In this document: positions 16,893-23,535 of the stretch, piece by piece
How positions within the stretch are numbered: position 1 is the stretch's first letter
How the letters are laid out: each line of letters begins with the position of its first letter
Source: Pseudomonadota bacterium
GTDB lineage: Bacteria; Pseudomonadota; Gammaproteobacteria; Burkholderiales; Burkholderiaceae_C
Assembly (NCBI GenBank): GCA_030535425.1
Contig: JAUNHQ010000033.1
Coordinates: 1-34,505, forward strand
Reading direction: 5' to 3'
DNA: 34,505 bases
Position numbers and translations under genes: made by a program
The notes under the pieces: model-generated
Told to the model about the DNA's origin: nothing
Databases searched by the model: none
What the model saw: the letters and a program-made list of their open reading frames with translations, nothing else

Positions 16893-18227
16893 TCAAATGG
16901 CCAGAAAGTCGCTGAACTTCTGGTGAATCCACTCAAAGTCTTCCTTCACCAGATCGGGCGAGCGCACGTCCACGTCGATCTGGGTCTGGTTGACCTGGCC
17001 GTTGCCGTCCACCTCGTACTCGAACTGCACGGAGATGGCTTCGCGCGGGTCGGCATCGACCATCATGTAGCACAGGTTGTCGGGCAGCACGGGGGTCACG
17101 TCCTGGCCCTTGACGCGCTGGGCGATGTAGCCGGCCACGATTTTGGCGATGACGTTGGCCACGTGGCCGCTCTTGGGGTAGTAGCCAAACTGGGGCGAGA
17201 CAAAGCCCATCAAGTCGCCCACGAAGTACACGCGGTCGTCGCTGTGGGCGTGAAACAGGCGCGGGTGCATGTCGGCCCAGCCGGTGAGCTGGCCTTGCGC
17301 GTCTTTGCCGATCAGATCGGCCTGCCACACCATGTCGGCCGCCTGGTGCGGGGGCATGAGGATGGCCTCGTCGAACTTGAATTCGCCCGCCGTGGTTTTG
17401 ATGCGCTTGTTGAAGGGGTCGACCTCTTGCACGCGGGCGTTGGGCATGTGGGTGATGATGTTGGGGTACAGCTCTTTGAAGGCCTGCTCGTAACCCACGC
17501 GGATGGGGGCAATGTGCGGCTTGGGATCCAGGATGACGATCTGCGCCGGGATCTTGTGTTTCTTGAAATGCCAGGCCATCAGGCAGGCGCGCTCATAAGG
17601 CGATGGCGGGCAGCGGTGCGGCGGCGGCGGCAGCGTCATGACCAGCGTGCCGCCCTTGAAGGCGTGCACGCGCTGCTTCAGGCTCAGCATCTCCTGGTTG
17701 GGGATGTAGGCGCTGCTGTAGTGCAGGCGGGTGTGGTCAATGGCGCGCTGGTCGTTGCCAAACCAGGCGGCAAAGTTGTCGCGGATGCCGCCGGAGAGGA
17801 TGAGAAAGTCGTAATCGATCCAGCCGCGCGAGGTCTGCACCTGGCGCTTGTCGCGGTCAAAGCCCATCACTTCCGCTTGGAGCAGCGTGTAGCCGTAGGT
17901 GCGGGCCGGGCGCAGCATGTCGCGGTTGACGAAGTTCGTGTCCACGATGTCGATCAGCCACTTGTTGCTCATGGGGCCAGACCAGAACGTGGGGTTGCGC
18001 TCCAGCAGCACCACTTCGGCCTGCGGCAGCAGCGCGCGCAAATGGCGTGCGGCGCTCAAGCCCCCCCAGCCGCCACCGCAGATGACGATGCGCGGCCCCT
18101 TGCCCTGCCGGGGCAGTGCCTGGGTGCGGGCGGCTATGACGGCAGGCGCAGCTGGCGCCAGCGCAGGGGACAAAGCCGCGCCCAGAGCGAGCGCGGACGG
18201 GTGCGTGAGAAAGTGACGACGTTGCAT
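16893..18227 (-). CDS. Flavocytochrome c sulfide dehydrogenase-like flavoprotein lacking the FAD-binding Cys
   Basis: FAD-dependent oxidoreductase of the FccB/SoxF family, about 444 residues, with a twin-arginine-like signal (MQRRHFLTHPSALALG). It has the dinucleotide fold IVICGGGWGGLSAARHL, the family stretch HRCPPSPYERACLMAWHF and a C-terminal Cys in LPDNLCYMMVD. The last two Cys correspond to the redox disulfide of FccB. At the position where FccB attaches FAD through a Cys (TCPFSN in the neighbour) this protein has SGPMSN, with Gly84 (17976-17978), so covalent FAD attachment by that residue is not possible. It lies between a true fccB and soxY. The likely role is oxidation of reduced sulfur with FAD held non-covalently; inferred, not shown. 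Confidence 0.85.
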   Translation of the reverse strand: MQRRHFLTHPSALALGAALSPALAPAAPAVIAARTQALPRQGKGPRIVICGGGWGGLSAARHLRALLPQAEVVLLERNPTFWSGPMSNKWLIDIVDTNFVNRDMLRPARTYGYTLLQAEVMGFDRDKRQVQTSRGWIDYDFLILSGGIRDNFAAWFGNDQRAIDHTRLHYSSAYIPNQEMLSLKQRVHAFKGGTLVMTLPPPPHRCPPSPYERACLMAWHFKKHKIPAQIVILDPKPHIAPIRVGYEQAFKELYPNIITHMPNARVQEVDPFNKRIKTTAGEFKFDEAILMPPHQAADMVWQADLIGKDAQGQLTGWADMHPRLFHAHSDDRVYFVGDLMGFVSPQFGYYPKSGHVANVIAKIVAGYIAQRVKGQDVTPVLPDNLCYMMVDADPREAISVQFEYEVDGNGQVNQTQIDVDVRSPDLVKEDFEWIHQKFSDFLAI

Positions 18228-18401
18228 GGGGTAAAGCCGCTTGACCAGCGAGCTACAAAAAAGAGTGGCAAGGAAAAACCGCCAGCGGCCTGAAGGCGCC
18301 AGCGGCTATCAGCGGCCCGCGCCCGCCTGCCGGCGGCCCCAGGCCAGCCGCCATTGGAACACAGCCAGGGCCTGTTCACACTGCGGCAGGGGCACTTTAA
18401 A

Positions 18402-18448
18402 GCTATCTTTTCAAGAGCTTTCGCCACCTTCTACAAGCCGGTTTCAGC
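18402..18448 (+). repeat. Left arm of a long hairpin (dispersed repeat copy)
   Basis: GCTATCTTTTCAAGAGCTTT begins a 47-base arm that is the reverse complement of 18459-18505 at about 35 of 47 positions by my count. The 306-base gap between the two flavoprotein genes contains this structure and no gene I can support. Confidence 0.8.
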
Positions 18449-18458
18449 ATCAAAACAG

Positions 18459-18505
18459 GCTGAAAACGCCTGAAACAAGGTGGCAAAAGCTACTTTAAAA
18501 ATAGC
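18459..18505 (-). repeat. Right arm of the long hairpin (inverted repeat copy)
   Basis: Minus strand GCTATTTTTAAAGTAGCTTT opens the arm and GCCACCTT is shared with the left arm; the loop between arms is 10 bases (18449-18458). Two GCTATT repeats placed tail to tail. It also lies inside the transcript upstream of the second flavoprotein gene. Confidence 0.8.
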
Positions 18506-18533
18506 AGGCAACAGCGCAGATCGGGGCCTGCTG

Positions 18534-19820
18534 TCAGCGGTCCCAGATGTCGGCGCTGATGGCCTGGTACCAGGCCGCGCCGTACTGGGCCTCGGCCGCG
18601 CGAAAGGCCGCGTTGGCATCCATCGGGCTGACGCCGCCGGAGCCGGGGCGCTCCACCACCTTGCCGTCTTGCGCGCCGTACACGCCGGCCACGGAAATGC
18701 CGTAGTCCGGCCCAATCAGGCTGTAGCAGGTGTTGGCGTAGGCGGCCTCGGGGCGCGGGCGGTCGGCCAGGTCGGCGGCTATCACGGCGGCGGCCACCTT
18801 GCCTTGCGTGTTGGCCGCAAAGCCCGATTTGGGCATGGGCGCGGCAATGGTGGCATCGCCCAGCACGAACACGTTGGGCACCAGGCGCGAGGCAAAGCTG
18901 TCGCCATGCACCGGCGCCCAGCCGCTGGCGTCGGTCACCCCGGCGCGCTCGGCAATCAGGCCGGCTTTTTGCGGTGGAATCACGTTCAGCACGTCGGCCT
19001 TGTGGCGGGTGCCAAACAGGGTGGTCACCTCGCGCGCCTTGGCGTCCACGCGCTGCACCTGGCCGTCGTTGGTCTGGCTGACCCACTCGATCATGTCGCC
19101 ATACAGCGCCTTCCAGCCCTGCTGGAACAAGCCCTGCTTGGAAAAGCTGTCCTTGGCGTCCAGCAGCAGGATTTTGCTGCGCGGCTTGTGCTGCTTGAAG
19201 TAGTGCGCCACCATGGCCGCGCGCTCGTACGGCCCGGGCGGGCAGCGAAACGGGTTTTCCGGAATCACCATGACGAAGGTGCCGCCATCGGGCATGGCCA
19301 GCATCTGCTGGCGCAGCAGCTGGGTTTGCGGGCCGGCTTTCCAGGCGTGCGGGGCCAGCTCGGCAGCGGCCTGGTCATAGCCTTGCAGCGCGCCCCAGCG
19401 CATGTCCACGCCGGGCGAAAGCACCAGGCGGTCCCAGCGCAGGGTGGTGCCATCTTGCAGGCGCAGCGTGCGGGCGCTGGCGTCCACGTCTTGCGCGCGG
19501 GCATGCACCACCTCCACCCCGGCGGCGCGCAAGCCGTCGTAGCCATGGCCGATGCTGTCCCAGCTGCGCAGACCGGCCAGGTACAGGTTGGAAAAGGGGC
19601 AGGTGAAAAAGCGCTGCTCAGGCTCGACGAGCGTGACGCGCACTTCGGGCGCCCACTGGCGCAGATAGCGCGCAGCGGTCGCCCCGCCAAAGCCGCCGCC
19701 GACCACCACCACGTGGGCCGAGGCCGCCTTGGCCCGCACCAGCGCAGGCGCGGCCAGCGCCGCCGTGCCCGCCAGGGCCGCCTGCATGGCGCGGCGGCGG
19801 TTGATGTGTCCCGCGCTCAT
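18534..19820 (-). CDS. fccB: Flavocytochrome c sulfide dehydrogenase, flavoprotein subunit
   Basis: Periplasmic sulfide dehydrogenase that oxidises sulfide to sulfur and passes electrons to its cytochrome subunit. About 428 residues with a twin-arginine signal (NRRRAMQAALAGTAALAAPALVRA). Key features are the FAD fold VVVVGGGFGGATAARYL, the covalent FAD Cys74 in FFTCPFSNLY, the disulfide Cys in NPFRCPPGPYERAAM and the second one in ANTCYSLIGPDYGISVAGVY. ATG 19820 overlaps the stop codon of the cytochrome gene by 4 bp (ATGA), so both subunits are translationally coupled. Earlier in-frame codons would extend into the cytochrome gene. Confidence 0.93.
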   Translation of the reverse strand: MSAGHINRRRAMQAALAGTAALAAPALVRAKAASAHVVVVGGGFGGATAARYLRQWAPEVRVTLVEPEQRFFTCPFSNLYLAGLRSWDSIGHGYDGLRAAGVEVVHARAQDVDASARTLRLQDGTTLRWDRLVLSPGVDMRWGALQGYDQAAAELAPHAWKAGPQTQLLRQQMLAMPDGGTFVMVIPENPFRCPPGPYERAAMVAHYFKQHKPRSKILLLDAKDSFSKQGLFQQGWKALYGDMIEWVSQTNDGQVQRVDAKAREVTTLFGTRHKADVLNVIPPQKAGLIAERAGVTDASGWAPVHGDSFASRLVPNVFVLGDATIAAPMPKSGFAANTQGKVAAAVIAADLADRPRPEAAYANTCYSLIGPDYGISVAGVYGAQDGKVVERPGSGGVSPMDANAAFRAAEAQYGAAWYQAISADIWDR

Positions 19821-20182
19821 GGCTGCCCCCCTTTGCCAAACCACTGTGCCAGCGCCTCGATCTGGCGCTCGTCATAGCCCTTGGCCAGGCGCGTCATCAC
19901 CGTGGCATCCGGGGCCTGGCCGGCCTTGAAGGCGCGCAGGCGCTCGGCCAGGCGCGCGGGGCTTTGCCCATACAGCGGCACAATGCCGCCGCCCGTGTAC
20001 CCGGCAGGGCCGTGGCAGTTGGCGCAGGTGGCCGCCAGCGTGGCCACGTCCGCCGCCGGGCGCAGCGCCCCCGCCGTTTCGGCAGGCTGCGCCTGCACCG
20101 CCGACGCGCACAGCGCCAGCACGCCGGCCGCGCGGGCGCCCCAGCGCACGCTGCGCGGCCTTGTTCTTGTCCCTTCTCGCAT
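19817..20182 (-). CDS. fccA: Sulfide dehydrogenase cytochrome c subunit (monohaem)
   Basis: Class I c-type cytochrome of 121 residues with a signal peptide ending near ASAVQAQPA and one haem site CANCH (Cys53, Cys56, His57); Met96 in DATVMTRLAKGY is the likely sixth ligand. The adjacency and ATGA overlap with fccB identify it as the electron acceptor subunit of flavocytochrome c. It is a short one-haem form, unlike the two-haem subunit of purple sulfur bacteria. It is the first gene of the operon fccA-fccB-flavoprotein-soxY-soxZ. A ribosome site (AGGAGG/GGAGAG) precedes the ATG. Confidence 0.88.
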   Translation of the reverse strand: MREGTRTRPRSVRWGARAAGVLALCASAVQAQPAETAGALRPAADVATLAATCANCHGPAGYTGGGIVPLYGQSPARLAERLRAFKAGQAPDATVMTRLAKGYDERQIEALAQWFGKGGQP

Positions 20183-20241
20183 GGTTCTCTCTCCTCCTGT
20201 CTTGTGGGTGGAATCACGGTGCTGTCGCCACCGCGCGGCGG

Positions 20242-20283
20242 ATTCTAGGTAGCCTGTTATGCGTGCGGCGCATGTGCTTATGC
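20242..20283 (-). promoter_or_regulatory. Candidate promoter with 21-bp-spaced direct repeats before fccA
   Basis: On the minus strand GCATAA (20283-20278) and GCATAA (20262-20257) are spaced by 15 bases, a period of 21 bp, followed after 9 bases by TAGAAT (20247-20242), a good -10. There is no consensus -35, so the repeats could be activator half-sites next to the -35 position. This would give a leader of about 50 bases. The call is a prediction. Confidence 0.4.
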
Positions 20284-20312
20284 TGTGTGTGCGCCAAGGT
20301 AGCGTTAGAGCT

Positions 20313-20735
20313 TTAGTCCTGCACCAGGCGCCGCACCCAGTCGGGCAGCGGCACGGCCTTTTGCGCAGGAAAGTCCACCCAGATGGTGGTGGCGCCGCCG
20401 GCGGCGCAGACCATACCGGGCTGGGCCGCTTTTTCCATGGTGGCCCAGCTTTCGAACGTGGTGCGCGCCGGGTCGCTCACGTACAGCTTCAGCAGCACCT
20501 CGTCCGGGTATTCAAACTGGCGGTAGAAATTGCAAAACGCATTCACGATCACCGGCCCCTGGCCTTGCGGCTCGGGCATGAAGCCGACGGAGCGGAACCA
20601 GTCGATGCGGGCCGTTTCCAGGTAACGGAAATACGCGGTGTTGTTCAGGTGCCCCATGGCATCCATGTCGCCCCAGCGCACGGGAATGCGGGTTTCAAAC
20701 ACCAGTTTTTTCTTTTCGGGAATCTCGATACGCAT
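20313..20735 (-). CDS. Acyl-CoA thioesterase, 4-hydroxybenzoyl-CoA type
   Basis: Hotdog-fold thioesterase of 140 residues. The active-site pattern is VRWGDMDAMGHLNNTAYFRYLETARIDWF, with Asp in the 4HBT position; later stretches are VIVNAFCNFYRQFEYPDEVLLKLYV and TTIWVDFPAQKAVPLPDWVR. Substrate cannot be told from sequence. The start at 20735 is preferred because the family begins at MRIEIPEKKKLVFET; a longer frame to 20789 adds Pro-rich residues. The gene lies 60 bases downstream of the SDR gene on the same strand, and both fit fatty-acyl or aromatic CoA metabolism with ETF-QO nearby. Confidence 0.88.
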   Translation of the reverse strand: MRIEIPEKKKLVFETRIPVRWGDMDAMGHLNNTAYFRYLETARIDWFRSVGFMPEPQGQGPVIVNAFCNFYRQFEYPDEVLLKLYVSDPARTTFESWATMEKAAQPGMVCAAGGATTIWVDFPAQKAVPLPDWVRRLVQD

Positions 20736-20795
20736 GGTCTTTGGGCTGGAATGCCCCCGCCGCCTTGGCACGGCGGGGGCAGAAAGCAATGAAAC

Positions 20796-21578
20796 TCACA
20801 CCGCAAACCCGTCGTCAGCGGCAATCACCGAGCCGTTGATGAAATGGCTCTGGTCGCTGGCCAGCATGACCAGCAGCGCATCCAGGTCTTGCGGCTGCCC
20901 CACGCGCTTGCGCGGCAGCATGGCAATCAGCTTTTGCCCGGCCTCGGTCTGCCAGTGGTGGTGGTTGATCTCGGTGTCGATGTAGCCGGGGCAGATGGCG
21001 TTGACATTGATGCCAAAGCGCCCCCACTCCAGCGCCATGGCGCGGGTCATCTGCACCACGGCGGCCTTGCTCATGCAGTACACGCCGATTTGCGGCAGCA
21101 CCCGCAGCCCCGCCATGCTGGCAATGTTGATGATGCGCCCGCCCGTGAAGCTGCCCGGCGCCGCGCCCTTGGCGCGCGCCAGCATGCGCTTGCCCACTTC
21201 CTGCGCCACGAAGAACGCGCCGCGCACGTTGGTGTTGAACACGAAGTCGAAGTCGTCCTCCGTCACCTCCTGAATGCGCTGCGTGGTGGACACGCCAGAG
21301 TTGTTGACCAGGATGTCGATGGAGCCCATCTCGGTTTCGGCGTGCGCCACGGCCGCCTTGATGGACTGCACGTCGGTTACGTCGCACTCCACCACGTGCG
21401 CGTCGCCGCCCTCGCCCTCGATGTGCGCGCGCAAGTCCTTGAGCCGCTCCACGCGGCGGCTGGCCAGCACCACGCCAGCGCCCGCCTTGGCCAGCGTGCG
21501 CGCAAACTGCGCGCCCAAGCCGCTGGAAGCGCCAGTAACGAAGGCCACGCGGCCAGACAAGTCGATTTCGTATGCCAT
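20796..21578 (-). CDS. Short-chain dehydrogenase/reductase
   Basis: NAD(P)-dependent SDR of 260 residues. The cofactor motif is TGASSGLG (residues 15-22), the conserved NNSG replaces the common NNAG, the catalytic Ser is in NIASMAGLRV, and the YxxxK pair is YCMSK. The C-terminal PGYIDTEINHHHW and FINGSVIAADDG are typical of 3-hydroxyacyl-type SDRs, but the substrate is unknown. It is the first gene of the SDR-thioesterase pair and diverges from ETF-QO across about 180 bases. Confidence 0.9.
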   Translation of the reverse strand: MAYEIDLSGRVAFVTGASSGLGAQFARTLAKAGAGVVLASRRVERLKDLRAHIEGEGGDAHVVECDVTDVQSIKAAVAHAETEMGSIDILVNNSGVSTTQRIQEVTEDDFDFVFNTNVRGAFFVAQEVGKRMLARAKGAAPGSFTGGRIINIASMAGLRVLPQIGVYCMSKAAVVQMTRAMALEWGRFGINVNAICPGYIDTEINHHHWQTEAGQKLIAMLPRKRVGQPQDLDALLVMLASDQSHFINGSVIAADDGFAV

Positions 21579-21714
21579 GAAGTGGGTTTCCTTGTGTGAA
21601 TCAAGTCAATGCAAGTTTGATTGAAGCACAGCCGGCGGGGGCTGCCGCCCATGTCTCGCATGCAACAACCTGCGCAGCGCTACGCAGGTGACGCTTGGCC
21701 GAAAGCGCCGGGCC

Positions 21715-21720
21715 TAGAAT
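21715..21720 (+). promoter_or_regulatory. Possible -10 (TAGAAT) for ETF-QO
   Basis: TAGAAT lies 40 bases before the start at 21761, with TTGGCC (21695-21700) upstream at a rather short 14-base spacing. Weak prediction. Confidence 0.3.
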
Positions 21721-21760
21721 CAGACGCGACTTCATCCACTTACCCACGACGAGACACACC

Positions 21761-23461
21761 ATGACACCAGAGCAAATCCTTGCCCAGTACGGCCCCCGCG
21801 AAGCCATGGAATACGACGTGGTCATCGTCGGCGCCGGCCCGGCCGGGCTGTCGGCGGCCATCCGCATCAAGCAACTGGCCGCCGAAAAAGGACAGGACGT
21901 GTCGGTGGTGGTGCTGGAAAAAGGCTCCGAGCCGGGCGCGCACATCCTCTCCGGCGCGGTGATGGATCCGCGCGCGCTGACCGAGCTGATCCCCGACTGG
22001 AAGGCCCAAGGCGCCCCCCTGCACCAGCCCGTGACCGACGACGCCTACGTGTTTCTGAGCGCCACCGGTGGCATGCGCGTGCCCAACGCCCTGCTGCCTG
22101 CCTTTGCCAACAACCACGGCAACTACATCGTCAGCCTGGGCAACGTGGTGCGCTGGCTGGCCCAGCAGGCCGAAAACCTGGGTGTGGAAATCTTCCCCGG
22201 CTTTCCGGCGGCCGAAGTGCTCTACAACGACGACGGCAGTGTCAAAGGCGTGGCCACCGGCAACATGGGCATCGGCAAGGACGGCGAGCCGACCGAGAAC
22301 TTCCAGCTCGGCATGGAGCTGCACGCCAAGTACACCCTGTTTGCCGAAGGCTCACGCGGCCACCTGGGCCGCCAGCTCATCGCCCGCTACAAGCTCGACG
22401 CCCACAGCGACCCGCAAAGCTACGCCATCGGCATCAAGGAGCTGTGGGAAATCGACCCCAGCCGCCACACCCCCGGCTTTGTCATGCACACCGCGGGCTG
22501 GCCCATGGATGAAATGACCTACGGCGGCGCCTTCATGTACCACGCCGAAGACAACAAGGTGTACTGCGGCTACGTGGTGGGCCTGAACTACAAGAACCCT
22601 CACCTCAGCCCCTTCGAGGAGTTCCAGCGCTGGAAAACCCACCCGCGCGTGAAGTGGTACTTCACCGACGATGCGGGCAACGTCAACGCCAAGCGCGTCA
22701 GCTACGGCGCGCGCGCCATCACCGCAGGCGGCATCCTGGCGCTGCCCAAGACCATCTTCCCCGGCGGCGCGCTGGTGGGCTGCGACGCGGGCTTCTTGAA
22801 CGTCAGCCGCATCAAGGGCAGCCACGCCGCCATCAAGACCGGCATGCTGGCCGCCGAAGCCGCCTACGACGCCGTGGTGGCCGGCCGCCAGCACGACGAG
22901 CTGACGGCCTACCCCATTGCGTTTGACCAAAGCTGGCTGGCCACTGAGCTGCACAAGGACCGCAACTTCAAGAACTGGTTCAAGAAAGGCTTGACCAACG
23001 GCACGCTGATGAACGGGCTGGAGCAAAAACTGATGGGCGGCCACGCCCCCTGGACACTGCACCGCGCCGAGCCGGATCACGTGCAGCTCAAGCCCGCGGC
23101 CCAGTGCCAGCCCATCGACTACCCCAAGCCCGATGGCAAGCTCACCTTCGACCGCCTCTCCAGCGTGTTCATCAGCAACACCAACCACGAGGAAAACCAG
23201 CCCGCGCACCTGACGCTGAAAGACCCCAGCGTGCCGGTCAACGTGAACCTGGCCAAGTTCGCCGGGCCGGAGGGGCGCTACTGCCCTGCCGGCGTGTACG
23301 AATTCGTGCCCGACGAAGCCCGTGGCGGCAGCGCCCAGCGCTTGCAGATCAACGCGCAAAACTGCGTGCACTGCAAAACCTGCGACATCAAGGACCCCAC
23401 GCAGAACATCGTGTGGGTCACGCCCGAAGGCGGCGGCGGGCCGAACTACTCGGGCATGTGA
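21761..23461 (+). CDS. Electron transfer flavoprotein-ubiquinone oxidoreductase
   Basis: Membrane-associated FAD and [4Fe-4S] enzyme (566 residues) that takes electrons from ETF during fatty-acid and amino-acid oxidation and reduces ubiquinone. Features: dinucleotide fold DVVIVGAGPAGLSAAIRI near the N-terminus; GALVGCDAGFLNVSRIKG; and the C-terminal ferredoxin-like cluster in RYCPAGVYEF and NCVHCKTCDIKDPTQNI. The start at 21761 (MTPEQILAQYG) fits the family. A ribosome site GACGAGA lies just upstream. A bidirectional terminator follows. Confidence 0.96.
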   Translation: MTPEQILAQYGPREAMEYDVVIVGAGPAGLSAAIRIKQLAAEKGQDVSVVVLEKGSEPGAHILSGAVMDPRALTELIPDWKAQGAPLHQPVTDDAYVFLSATGGMRVPNALLPAFANNHGNYIVSLGNVVRWLAQQAENLGVEIFPGFPAAEVLYNDDGSVKGVATGNMGIGKDGEPTENFQLGMELHAKYTLFAEGSRGHLGRQLIARYKLDAHSDPQSYAIGIKELWEIDPSRHTPGFVMHTAGWPMDEMTYGGAFMYHAEDNKVYCGYVVGLNYKNPHLSPFEEFQRWKTHPRVKWYFTDDAGNVNAKRVSYGARAITAGGILALPKTIFPGGALVGCDAGFLNVSRIKGSHAAIKTGMLAAEAAYDAVVAGRQHDELTAYPIAFDQSWLATELHKDRNFKNWFKKGLTNGTLMNGLEQKLMGGHAPWTLHRAEPDHVQLKPAAQCQPIDYPKPDGKLTFDRLSSVFISNTNHEENQPAHLTLKDPSVPVNVNLAKFAGPEGRYCPAGVYEFVPDEARGGSAQRLQINAQNCVHCKTCDIKDPTQNIVWVTPEGGGGPNYSGM

Positions 23462-23493
23462 AAAAAACATGCCTCACCGTCACGGCACGCCAT

Positions 23494-23521
23494 AAAAAAT
23501 CCGCCTGAAGGCGGATTTTTT
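23494..23521. terminator. Bidirectional rho-independent terminator
   Basis: Perfect 12-bp arms AAAAAATCCGCC (23494-23505) and GGCGGATTTTTT (23510-23521), loop TGAA. It serves ETF-QO (+) and the 591-residue gene (-). Confidence 0.93.
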
Positions 23522-23535
23522 ATGTTAACTGCACA

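Noticed and set aside
16401-18293. A 630-codon plus-strand frame over soxY and the flavoprotein
   Set aside because: Shadow of well-supported minus-strand genes; no domain recognisable.
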